NCBI RefSeq assembly: GCF_947623445.1
Contig: NC_135242.1
Span: 1,860,001 to 1,924,000, forward strand
DNA length: 64,000 bases
From: Clavelina lepadiformis
Lineage: Eukaryota; Chordata; Ascidiacea; Aplousobranchia; Clavelinidae
Reading direction: 5' to 3'
The notes under the pieces were generated by a model. The model had not been told where the DNA came from, did no database searches, and worked only from the letters and a program-made list of their open reading frames with translations. This document shows, in pieces, positions 10,876-21,600 of the stretch (position 1 is the first letter of the stretch; the number at the start of each line of letters is the position of its first letter). Made by a program: the position numbers and the translations under genes.

Positions 10876-11427
10876 GTATAAGTATAGTTAATATTTTGTA
10901 GAGGATGTTGTCGCTGCCCAAGACAAAACAGATTTAAGTCAGCTTTGTAGGCTTATGATCAAGAAAAAATAATAAAATTAAATAATTTTAAAATATAGAC
11001 GTTAAATATTATCTTTATAAATGTTATGTGTTAATATTATGAGAAACATAAATAGCTGAACTCTATGTTAACATGGTAAAACAATAAAAAAAGATGATAT
11101 TTAATGATAGATGTATGTCCATTAACTTTGCACACATCTTGGAAAGTTTGCTAAGTGAGCAGGCCTCTTAGATAAAATTTAATTGCATGTCAGCTAACTT
11201 TTCAATGCAGATTTTAACCATAAGCATCAATGCTAGGGTGCATTTCGTGTAGTGAAAGCGTCCCTTTTAAGATACCTTGAAGGTCAGTTTGCCATACATT
11301 ATAACTGCACCAAAGACGTTATGCTAACTTCAATCTTTATAAAAGGAGACACTGTGATCTTTTTCGTCTAAATAACAGCAAATCAAAAAAGCCAAGTGAA
11401 TACAGACTTGCCATGGTTGCCCTAAAG

Positions 11428-11687
11428 CAGTGCTTCTCAACCTTTTTTTGCGGCGACCCAAATATTGAACGTAAATTAATAGCGATGCTGAGGCGACCCA
11501 GATGTTTCTTCACTTGTGTTTCCGCAACAATGCACTATGACGTCAACAAACAGTCAATATGCAACGAATAGAGTAAGGTACTCAGTTATCGAACGGCTTT
11601 GTGGACTAGTTTAACTGGCGACGGCGACCCAAACCAAGCAAATGACGACCCACTTTTGGGTCGCGACCCAGGGGTTGAGAAGCACTG
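11428..11687. mobile_element. hAT-like MITE, TIR CAGTGCTTCTCAACC
   Basis: Terminal inverted repeats CAGTGCTTCTCAACC / GGTTGAGAAGCACTG are flanked by an 8-base target duplication CCCTAAAG (11420-11427 and 11688-11695). Copy B carries the same insertion at 50202-50551 with about 90 more internal bases, so insertion predates the split and this copy has an internal deletion. Confidence 0.85.
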
Positions 11688-11699
11688 CCCTAAAGCATC

Positions 11700-12656
11700 A
11701 TATGGCTTCGTGACATGCCGAGTTGATGCCACCTCATTAACTGACATCAATGACTTTATTCTCTGATACGGTAAATTTCCACTCTGAGAAAAAACCAGTG
11801 CATGGCAAGATGTGTGCATGTTTTTGCACTAAATGACTGGGACAGAACTTCCGAAAAAAACTCAATTTTTAGGTCATAAAGAGATTGACTCAATCAATTG
11901 AGCACTTAGTAATTTCACAACTAAATGCCCATAATTTTGCACTTCTAATGATTGTAAGTAAGGTGGCCGCGAACCTTTGGGTATTTCTGTAGAATAAACA
12001 ATAGACTTTGTATGCGCAATAAATTTTAATTCCACACGCACTTAGTACCCTGGACTTTGCAGTCTCAATCTGCAATGCCAATTCGACTCCATTTATAAAC
12101 TGAAATTGAGAGTCCATCAAACTATTTTTCAAACAAAAAACTTAGCCATAAAATAACAAGGGTTTCGACTTTGTAGTGCCAACAGCCAGACCTCTCAGTC
12201 ACTGCAATTGGGCTTGTATCATACCTGGCTTCTTGTTTACCTGTGCGCCCTATGTTGAGCAGTCTCGAACAAAACGGTAATTACCCTTTTGTGCGACCAA
12301 AGTTAAGATTTGAAGCATAGATATCTTATTTATAAGACACAAGATATCTATGATTTGATGATGGAAAAGCATAGATATCTTACATGTAATAACTAGATAT
12401 CCAACTCTGGCTGAAAAGTGAAGCTAATTTGCGATGAAAAATCCAAAAGCGTTGGGTGAGAGCGAGGCAAAGGCTTTAAACCAATTGTAAATTGGATTAG
12501 TTTTGTATTGCCCTAATTCTATGGAAGTTTTTCGAAAGGCCGAGGTGTTTGTACCGCACTATCACTGACTGTTTTTGTAAATATTGATATTTTAGCGGTA
12601 TCGATGAATAAGCTTGCCTAATGTAATTGCCTACCGCCTACCGGTACCGTATAGCA
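11700..12656. other. Intergenic
   Basis: No gene is recognised. Copy B is interrupted at the position matching A about 12240 by a 518-base LTR-like insertion. A short imperfect palindromic ATAGATATCTTA-type motif repeats near 12318-12385. Confidence 0.45.
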
Positions 12657-13050
12657 CAGGGGTGGGCAAATTTGTTCAATGAAAGAGTCACTTGCGGAAA
12701 AATATAAACACCAGCGAGCCGCAAAATCAGTAATGATTGTCAATTTGGTTATTGTACTATTAGTAGTCATTTTGGGATATTACTTTTTAACTAAAAGACC
12801 CATAAAAACATGTTGGTGAGGTGCATTTTGACAACCTTTGCCATAGAGTATAGAATCTATACCTGAAAACAATGTCGGAATCGATGTCTAGTGTTACGTC
12901 ATAAACGAAATCCTGGCCTAAATAAAGAAAAACTACACAGAAACTTTCATAAACGGTACTCTTGGTAGCCTTTACATTTTTTGGAATTTTACGATTCGAC
13001 TGGAAGAGCCACAAAAAACATACCGGAGAGCCGCAGTTTGCCCACGTCTG
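12657..13050. mobile_element. hAT-like MITE (copy A only)
   Basis: Begins CAGGGGTGGGCAAATTTG and ends in the reverse complement of CAGACGTGGGCAAACTG. It has an exact 8-base target duplication GTATAGCA (12649-12656 and 13051-13058). Copy B retains the empty site at about 52031. It has no coding capacity; an open frame across it is chance. Confidence 0.88.
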
Positions 13051-13542
13051 GTATAGCATAAGGCAAGGGGGTAACCCTTCATTCAAGTAAGAATTGTTGT
13101 TATTTATAAGATATCTATGAGAAGACCGCGTAGCTTTTAGATTAATTATTTTATTATACCAAAGACACAAATTACACGTTTTTCTCACTTTTCAATAACT
13201 CGTTTATACGTTCAATGTAAAGAGATAATCTAAAGTTAACCTCTTAGACTGTAAGTTAACCTTTATTTTTATTGCTTTTTTGCTATTGAATACTGGGCGG
13301 TAACACATACAGATAAAGAAAATTACGGCATTTGAGACGTTGTGGTATTTATTACTATTTTTAGGGTACCATAACGCGTTCAAACATGTTTTTGTCTTCC
13401 GAGTTTGTCTAATAAACAACTGATAAGCAACGCAAACTGTGAAAAACGGACATATTAACTTTTTTGTCAAAGAAATATATGCGACTCGTTTTCCGTTTTC
13501 GATACACATGTGGCGCTACAGTGGTGTTCACTACCCTGGTCA

Positions 13543-13798
13543 CTAGATAGCGGCAGGATACCGCGTTTGCCCATAGAACTGTTTTTTCTCGTCATTTCTT
13601 TTTACTTGTTCATTCTCATTCATTTTTTTCCTGTTCGTTATTCGAGTCAGTCGTCTTTTAGACAAAGAGGTGTACATACGCGACTGATTCAAAATGCAAA
13701 TAGGAAAGAAATGAGGAAATGAATAAATGAATGGGAATCACGAGAAAAAATACACTAATTATTTTTGTAAATCAACGCGGTGACCTGCCGCTATCTAG
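13543..13798. mobile_element. Short inverted-repeat (MITE-like) element
   Basis: Arms of about 24 bases, CTAGATAGCGGCAGG continuing into ACCGCG on each side, face each other across about 210 bases. Present in both copies (B 52519-52775). A possible GTCA flank repeat is seen but is too short to be sure. The family is unknown. Confidence 0.5.
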
Positions 13799-13979
13799 CG
13801 TCATGGACGGTTTAAGATTATTTTGGACTTGCTATATGGTAGTTAGAAGCTTACAATTCATTCCGTTCATTGTACCAACCACAATTAAAATATATAAGCG
13901 AAAGTCATACGCGAAGTATTTATTTATTAAACACACATTCAGATGACATGTCTTCTGGTTTTGGTCAAAGAAACTCTGT

Positions 13980-14679
13980 TAATAGCATCATCGGTGTTTA
14001 TTTTTAATACACGAACGCAATTGATTTTTTACTTTTTTAAGCACTGAAATAGAGCGTTCGCCTAACGTTTATTCCCTAAACAGTTGGAAATCGTCAGATA
14101 AATTAAGATATGGAAATTTCTTTACTGCGTTCACTGAAAGTGTTCACTGTTTTAATAGTGCAGCAAAAATGAATCAATTCATCAGGCAGTGATTCTTCTA
14201 CATCATCTGGATAATTGTGAAGAAATGTTTTAGCACTCTCTTCAATTTGCACTTAGAATTGGTGTTTAATTCTGCCAGAAACGAAAATCTTCTTTGAAGA
14301 CGATCGAATGCTGCAATTTGGAACTTCATAGACAAATCAATTTGGTCAATTATCGGTATATGTGAGTCTACTCTGAATCTGCTCTATGGATCAATTAATG
14401 TTTTTTTTTTCAGTCCCACCTTCGACATCCAATCGTACTTTTCTTCGCTTCTTTTGTGAAATTTATTCAGTATAATAATGAAAATTACTCAGTATACTCT
14501 ACCCCTTTCTTCAAAATCTTGAAATTGGGATCTTCATGTTTGAATAACATCATGTAGGCTAGACCGTGAAGCAAATTCGTTGCCTTATTCAGAGTAATTT
14601 TGCTGTCCTGGAGCGCCAAGGTGTCCTAGTTTTATGAAAACGTTCCATCATGTGCGCCCATAACTTGAGTAAAATACGA
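13980..14679 (-). pseudogene. hAT transposase pseudogene, C-terminal part
   Basis: Reading leftward, the dimerisation-domain motif ERSISVLKKVKNQLR is recognisable near 14050, with stops and shifts around it. This is the C-terminal part of a ZMYM1-like (DUF4371-type) hAT transposase. Its N-terminal part is at 16388-16735 on the same strand, split off by the foldback element. In copy B the two parts are continuous (52970-54215). Confidence 0.65.
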
Positions 14680-14865
14680 AGAAAGAAAAGTTACCAAGTG
14701 GTTTTTCAAGTCCTGAAAGCACTGTCTGAAGGCAATGACAAACAATCACAGACTAAAGAAACAGCCAAGGGGTTTCTCCTATCAATGGAAAACGTTGAAA
14801 GCCGTATTTTACTCAAGTTATGGACGCACATGATGGAACGTTTTCATAAAACTAGGACGGTTCCA
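14680..14865 (+). repeat. Inverted copy of the hAT transposase segment
   Basis: This is the reverse complement of the transposase segment that in copy B lies at about 53600-53785. On the plus strand it is open (LKALSEGNDKQSQTKETAKG...). Its last 55 bases form an inverted repeat with 14625-14679, so a hairpin-like junction was made when the foldback element arrived or was rearranged. Confidence 0.75.
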
Positions 14866-15243
14866 GGTCGATTCAACCCACGGACGATTCAACCCCGGAC
14901 GATTCAACCCACGGACGATTCAACCCGCGGACGATTCAACCCGCGGACGATTCAACCCACGGACGATTCAACCCAGGACGATTCAACCCCGGACTAATCA
15001 ACTCGCAGACGATTCAACCCACGGACGATTCAACCCCGGACGATTCAACCCAGGACGATTCAACCCCGGACTATTCAACTCGCAGACGATTCAACCCACG
15101 GACGATTCAACCCCGGACGATTCAACCCAGGACGATTCAACCCACGGACCTTTCAACCCACGGACGATTCAACCCAGGACTTTTCAACCCAGGACGATTC
15201 AACCCACGGACTATTCAACCCACGGACGATTCAACCCAGGACC
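14866..15243 (+). repeat. Minisatellite array, left foldback arm
   Basis: About 24 units of 14-16 bases with the core GGACGATTCAACCC. Variants have CTATTCAAC or CTTTTCAAC in place of CGATTCAAC, and the linker between units is A, C, AC or GC. Confidence 0.9.
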
Positions 15244-15786
15244 ATTTCTGCGTATTAAGATTGACAACTTGCAGTTTCAAATGCAATGCCTTCACATCGT
15301 GACGTCACCAGACGCGCTGAAAGGCCTTCCCTCTCTTGGTGGCTTTGGTTCTAAGTAGGCCTCTAATTTGGGGCACTGGAATTGTTTGCGGTACAAGAAA
15401 AGAGAAAAACGGAAGAATAATATTACAAGATTACAAGTTTAATAGATTTTGACCTAAAAGACACAATTGACCGTATCTTGACCTAACGTAACATTTTGAC
15501 TTTATATTGGCCTAATAACTTCTGTACTACACGTCGCACAAGACTGAAATTTGTTTTGTGATAGCATTCTGAGCAGGTTAAAAAAAATTGACCATATAGA
15601 CTTTTTTTGCGTGCAATCTTCATTCCAATCAACAAACAGTTGTTTCTAAGGTTTGACTTTTAATCGACGTGTGGCTTTATTTTTCGCTAAGCAGGCCTAC
15701 TAGTTACAACACGGAACATAAACTTGTTTTTATTTCAACACAAGATGTGTATTGGTATAGTGGTAAAAGCGGCATCCGTTAAATCC

Positions 15787-16290
15787 GGGGTTGAATCGTC
15801 CTGGGTTGAATCGTCCGTGGGTTGAAAGGTCCGTGGGTTGAATCGTCCGGAGTTGAATCGTCCGAGGTTGAATCGTCCGTGGTTTGAATCGTCCGCGGGT
15901 TGAATAGTCCGGGGTTGAATCGTCCTGGGTTGAATCGTCCGTGGGTTGAAAGGTCCGTGGGTTGAATCGTCCGGGGTTGAATCGTCCTGGGTTGAATCGC
16001 CCGTGGGTTGAATCGTCCGTAGGTTGAAAGGTCCGTGGGATGAATCGTCCGTGGGTTGAAAGGTCCGTGGGTTGAATCGTCCGCGGGTTGAATGGTCCGC
16101 GGGTTGAATCGTCCGTGGGTTGAATCGTCCGTAGGTTGAAAGGTCCGTGGGTTGAATCGTCCGTGGGTTGAAAGGTCCGTGGGTTGAATCGTCCGCGGGT
16201 TGAATGGTCCGCGGGTTGAATCGTCCGCGGGTTGAATCGTCCGGGGTTGAATCGTCCTGGGTTGAATCGTCCGTGGGTTGAATCGTCCGA
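15787..16290 (-). repeat. Minisatellite array, right foldback arm (inverted)
   Basis: More than 30 units with the core GGGTTGAATCGTCC, the reverse complement of the left-arm unit. AGGTCC, TGGTCC and TAGTCC variants recur in a patterned order, which suggests higher-order copying of blocks of units. Confidence 0.9.
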
Positions 16291-16387
16291 CCACCCTTTT
16301 CTTAGCGCATGTATAGCATCATATCGCGCCTCCCAACGTGTGTCAGACTAAGGCTTAGTTGTTGGCAATTGAAAAGATTTCATTACG

Positions 16388-16735
16388 TCAATAAGGATAT
16401 TTCACCTGTGTGTTGAAGATGAACAGAACAAAGAAAAGTTTGAACAAAGAGAGTGCCGCTTGACAAGACTCAGCAGCACATTTTCCCACAAGATTCAATG
16501 AATGTGCTGCACAAGGAACGTATTCTGCAAGCTGGTTGTGTGCTTTTATTATAGCTTGTATACCTCTATATTTTCCGCCCATATTAGAAGCGTTGTCATA
16601 AGATTGCCTTCTGAGATCTTTCAAGCTGATTTCCCTGTTTTCTAAAAACTTTAAAAGAACATCAGCCAATCGATGACCAGTGTGCTCACCGATGGGCAGA
16701 AATTTGACAAATTGTTCTAAAGTAGACTAAGTCCA
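16388..16735 (-). pseudogene. hAT transposase pseudogene (ZMYM1/DUF4371-like), catalytic-domain part
   Basis: Reading leftward from about 16735 the frame gives FVKFLPIGEHTGHRLADVLL, then RRQSYDNASNMGGKYRGIQ and CAAHSLNLVGKCAAESC. This is the well-known hAT/ZMYM1-like block carrying the second catalytic aspartate (SYDNASNM) and the C/HSLNL motif. The frame decays after about 16390. It belongs with 13980-14679. Confidence 0.72.
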
Positions 16736-16779
16736 CTAACAACTAACTAACAAAAACAAGTTTGAGCTTGTTTTGGTAC

Positions 16780-17210
16780 CTTTGTGATGGTTACGTCAGG
16801 ACTCATGGTTGTTTTGTAAATGCTGAAATTTTGTTTTGGGATCTTGCAATTCAGTTGTTGACCGGACTTGAATTCTCTTTAATGACGTTCAGATAAATTA
16901 CCTCGCTTGAACTGGTGTGCCATATACATACCAATGTAGGCCTAATGGTTGTAATTTTTCCTTTTACCCTTTATTCTTTTACGTTTACTCTTTCATTTGT
17001 TACGACTGCGCAATGTAACATGCAGTAAATTTTTCCGAAAGGTGAAAGCCTTTGTGTCTGATATTAAATACAATAGGAACTTTATCATCTAGTAATATGC
17101 ATAGACAGAATTTAAGCAACTAACAGCATAGTCACGCCGTTTGAGAACTGAGAACTCATATCATCGAAGAGAAGTAAAACAATAAATCAAATCAATCATT
17201 CTCGTTATTA
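16780..17210. repeat. Dispersed LTR-like repeat (divergent member)
   Basis: Clearly related to the 51103-51620 insertion: starts TGTGATGGTTACGTCAGGACTC, shares GACTTGAATTCTCTTTAATGACGT-like and CCTCGCTTGAACTG segments. It is present in both copies (B 54245-54700). It is older and more diverged than the copy B-specific member. Confidence 0.6.
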
Positions 17211-17843
17211 TTTTCCATAAATTGCTGCCCTGATAAGTTCGAAATTGCTAAGTTAGTTGAATATTGAGCAAGAAAGAATGTTACCAGCTATTTATGAAAT
17301 TTTGATGACTAACTATCAATAGCAAGATTAGCCAACTACGAACGCTAGTGAACGAGAAAATTTTCAGGAAATTCTATCTTCAATATAACCAACAAGACCA
17401 TTTCGAGAACAACAGAACTAATGCCGTTGATACCTGGTTGATGTGATGAAGTGTTGATCGCCTAACCCTAACCAATGTGTTATACATCTCCAAGAGCATG
17501 AGCAAACTTTTGTAGGCTATATATCTTTTACGCATTAAGACAAAGTCCATTGGACATCGCAACAAGCTGTTTCTTACTACCGCGAACAAGGCTTGCTACA
17601 GCCCCGGAAAGACACACGCAGACGGGATCGTTCATTTTTAACCTTCGACACACAAGTGAATGCGACACTTCTGTAAGCTTATGTCGCATGTTTTGTATAT
17701 CAAGTGAAATGGTGTATCGATATTTGTTATATTTGCCGAGCTTTTGACGATGATGTCACCAACAAAAAACAGCAGGCTGTAATTGATGACGTCACTAGAA
17801 AATTTTAACATGTGCTTGGTTAGAACAATGCCTTTATAATAAT

Positions 17844-18417
17844 TAGGGCAACCAGTTTTTTGACCTAAAAAGTTTAAAGTTTGACTTTAAAATTTGCAAA
17901 TTATGACCTTATTTTGACCTAAAAACTTTAAATTTTGACTATATTTCGACCTAAAAAGTTTAAATTTTGACCTTATTTTGGCCTAAAAAGTTTAAATTTT
18001 GACAAAACGCTTTTCTAGTGTTGACTTTTTTCGTTTCTGCGTATTAAGATTGACAACTTGCAGTTTCAAATGCAATGCCTTCACATCGTGACGTCACCAG
18101 ACGCGCTGAAAGGCCTTTCCTCTCTTTGTGGCTTTGGTTCTTAGTATAATTTGGGGCACTGGAATTGTTTGCGGTACAAGAAAAGAGAAAAACGGAAGAA
18201 TAATATTACAAAATGGTTACAAAATTACAAGTTTAATAGATTTTGACCTAAAAGAAACAATTTGACCGTATTTTGACCTAACGTAACATTTTGACTTTTA
18301 TTGACCTAATAACGTCTATGCTACACGTCGTACAAAGCTGAAATTTGTTTTGTGCTTGTTCGATAGCATTCTGAGCAGGTTAAAAAAAATTGACCATATT
18401 GACTTTTGGTTGCCCTA
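17844..18417. mobile_element. hAT-like MITE, TIR TAGGGCAACCA
   Basis: Ends TAGGGCAACCA / TGGTTGCCCTA, with an exact 8-base target duplication ATAATAAT (17836-17843 and 18418-18425). The left half holds a tandem motif of about 38 bases (GACCTAAAAAGTTTAAA-type). Part of the right half was captured into the foldback core at 15244-15605. In copy B (55320-55892) its right target duplication was later split by the 2.3-kb transposon. Confidence 0.85.
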
Positions 18418-18612
18418 ATAATAATATAATGTATTTATAAAGGCATTGGTTAGAACTGCTGCTTTTGTATCACCTTTACCATGCTCAAAATCACTGGAGC
18501 ATAGCAAAAGGTTCGCAGTCTCTTTTTCCATATCTTGTCAGGAGAATGACGGATTGACGGTCATAGTTGATCTATCGCTGCAAATGGCGTAAAAAGTAAA
18601 ACCCCCGCAGCA

Positions 18613-21600
18613 ATGGGGACTTTGGGGAAAATAACTATTTTTATTGGATTGTTATCTGTGCTATTTGGTTATATTACGCATAGGCCTATACCAGCAGATA
18701 TTCCTGATCAATGGAAGTTTCAAATATTGGTCGACATACTTTCTGCTGCAGAAACTGTGGTAAGTAACTTAGCCTAATGTACTTCTGCAAATGTAGACCT
18801 ATCCGCCTATGTGACCATGAGATGGAAAACCATATTTTTTGCCGAGATCTTAGGGATGTAGAAGCAAAATTCCATTGTATAAGTGTGCAAAGAAGCAGCT
18901 GGTGTGCACCATCAATTGTGGCTCAAACACAACCGGTGTTTGTGGTAAGCAATGTGTGGACTTTAATACTAGGCTACAAAACAAACAAAAAAAGTGTCTC
19001 GGATATGCTTATGTCATGCTCTGCAGTCTAACTTTTATGTAGTTTTCACTGGTTATTGCAATAACAATGCAAAGATAAAATTTTTCAAAACCGTCTCCAA
19101 GATACTAAACCTCAGCTTTAAACTCTTGTTGGCCAAGAACCTTACTTAACGATAAGCTGGAATACATTTCATCAAATCACAAGCATAATGATAATTGGAA
19201 GTAACTCTTGCAGAAGTTACCAAAATACTGAATTTTCCATTTTCTTTTAAATCTATCTTAATTGAATACTTTAAACTAGGCCTACAATAATTATTCATTG
19301 TACATGTCCGACATTATAGTGTCATAGATGCAAAAAATGTAACACATGCATGACGCTGATTTCGTTTTAAAACGCACAATTTTTTGTTGATGCCGTTCTA
19401 TCCAGTCTTGCCAACACCCGGTGTAACAGATGTACACCCTGTATTAAGTAGCTTATTGTTAAATTGTTGCTAACTGTAATTAGCGCCAATTGTGGTTAAT
19501 CTCTACCCATAATGCCTCAGCTTGCTTGCCTCTCCTGCAAGATACTTATGGCTTTAACTAACGCTAAATAAGCATGTTGTACCAGTTTCTCTCAAACCTG
19601 CGGATCATGTATGCCAATTACAACTTTCTCACGCAGATGTCTATCTGGTTCGGTGTTTTCACAACCATCAAGCAATTGTCTAAAATCCATTACCCAGTTT
19701 TCCAAAAGTTCACCTGACTGTTGGTCACGTTGCCAAAACTTGTAAGTGTTGAAAATCTGATTATTTCTTGGCGCACAGTACTCACGGAATTTCTTCAGTA
19801 CAGTCTTGTAATCGTCTTGTTTGTTCGCATCACAAGAAAACGCTGGAATATCTTCTGTGCCTGCAGACCAGCACAATTCAACAGTATTGCAACTTTGTTT
19901 TTTCCAGGCTTTTTGCTAAGTTTAGCCGCCTCAAAGAATTTGGTAAAGGTCATTTCCCAGTCACGTCATAACTTTGCTACATGTCGGGAGACAAACTGCA
20001 TGGGATCTGGTTGCCTAAAGCATAGTGCCATCTTTCTGAATTCTACTTCTGACACCATGTAACCACAACGTGTTTTTGCTTATAGTGACTCAGGCTTTAA
20101 ACAGCATATTTAATATGAAAGTGAAAAGAGAACACACGTGTAAAGCAGATAATCTTGTATGAATACATACCCGTGTCACGGGGTTATTTTTACGCACCTG
20201 TTTTAGAACCAACCCATTCTAATATGTAAGTCGTCACCAAATTTATTAGTTACTTGTTTACAGTGTGAGTTGTTACCTGTTTTAGATAGACTGCATTTTA
20301 ATTACCCAATTAGGGAGTCAATTTTTCACATACACGGTTTGTTCACACCACTCTTGTAGTTTAATTTAGTCCAATGTGTGGGTCAACTTCCGCTGTTATT
20401 CGTTTTGTGCCTTGTCTCATTCGTATTCTCGTCAGGTAATGTTATATTTGGTTGCGTTCGTGCTGACATATTTTACCTATTCATATGTACACATAATTTT
20501 AGTCTGTGACGTCTTACACGCTAACCCTAAGGCTTGATTGTTATTTATCATGCCGCGTTTATTTTCTCAGTGCGTGACAACGGTGGAATCTGTGTTTGTG
20601 TGGGTTTGCGCTCGGTTTGGAAGTGCTAGGGAGTGTTGGGGCAGTCTATGTTTGGATTTGATAGAAGAAATATGGTTGTTTTTATCAAAGAAATACTAAT
20701 AAAAGTTAGAAAAGCAAAAGGAGCTAATTGACTAGACATAAAAGCGGGAAGTTTCCTGGCTAGGGAAATTTTGGTTACAACCGCCTGAGAGATTAACCAC
20801 AATTGGCGCTAATTACAGTCAACAACAATCTAACAATAAGCTTCTACATCTGTTACACCCTTTGTTTATATCCTGATTCCTGACATAAGTTGTAAATTTT
20901 TGATCATTTGTTAATCAGTCGTTTTATTCTTCACCAAAAACGCGGTGGGGACAAAAAATCAAGCCAGTTGTTACTAAAACGTGCCAATGAACAGGAAAAA
21001 GTGATAAAGTCGAAAAGGCTTAAAACATGTTCAAGAAAAATGTTGATATTTGCTGGTAACCACTAACACGGCCACTAAACCTAATGTTTGTAGTGTAATA
21101 TTGTAGATGTTTTGAGACAAAATCAATTTCATAGCATTGTGCATAAATGTAGCGTTTTAATTTGAATTTTGTAGGCGGATGTTACAGACTGGCTAGGATA
21201 TCAAAATAGATGGTGGTTTTATCCTGGAAACCTAGATATTGCGCTTCCTGTTGGACTACCACCTGATATAACTGTGGAGTATGTTGAGCTTGCTGGTATA
21301 AACACTGTTATAATAACTCCGAAAGGTGAAAGCTCTATTTCAGTTTGAATGACTGAATGATGATGATTTACATGATTACATGAGCAATGGTTTGGATGAT
21401 AAATATGTTTTCAGCTTTTAAATCTCGAACCAGTCCCGGTCCTGCATTGGTGTTTTACCATGGTGGGGGATGGGTATTCGGAAGTTTACGTAAGTTAATG
21501 TGATGTTTATTGGTTTGTTGCAAGATTTCAATGTGTCAGGCTGTTACGGTATACAGTGCAACTAGACAAAGAAATTAAGATAAAGTGAAAATTTAAAGTT

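Larger units (their letters stand above)
14866..16290. mobile_element. Foldback-type element with minisatellite inverted arms (copy A only)
   Basis: The left arm (14866-15243) is a tandem array of a 14-16-base unit, core GGACGATTCAACCC. The right arm (15787-16290) is the same array in reverse orientation. The 540-base core (15244-15786) contains a captured piece of the MITE found at 17844-18417. The whole element is absent from copy B. This build, with tandem short repeats as inverted arms around a variable core, matches foldback elements such as Drosophila FB and sea-urchin TU. Long open frames across the arms are an effect of a unit with no stop codon in any frame on that strand. Confidence 0.78.

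Noticed and set aside
12787..13509. Minus-strand open frames of 133 and 101 codons
   Set aside because: The first crosses a copy A-only MITE and is absent from copy B; the second has no domain, and neither has supporting splice or start signals.
15750..15800. tRNA gene
   Set aside because: Only a D-arm-like and a B-box-like stretch; no acceptor stem pairing or anticodon arm could be drawn.
15779..16294. 171-codon open frame with RTIQP/GRFNP/DDST repeats, and its partner at 14866-14997
   Set aside because: The minisatellite unit has no stop codon in any frame on that strand, so long open frames are automatic. It has no start context or domain.
17461..17478. CCCTAACCCTAACC as telomeric repeat
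   Set aside because: Only two units, inside unique sequence, in both copies.
18838..18953. Possible extra exon of the hydrolase after exon 1
   Set aside because: Exon 1 (phase 0) joins perfectly to 21175, giving a family-length protein. The segment lacks homology to AADAC and its phase is not compatible without stops.
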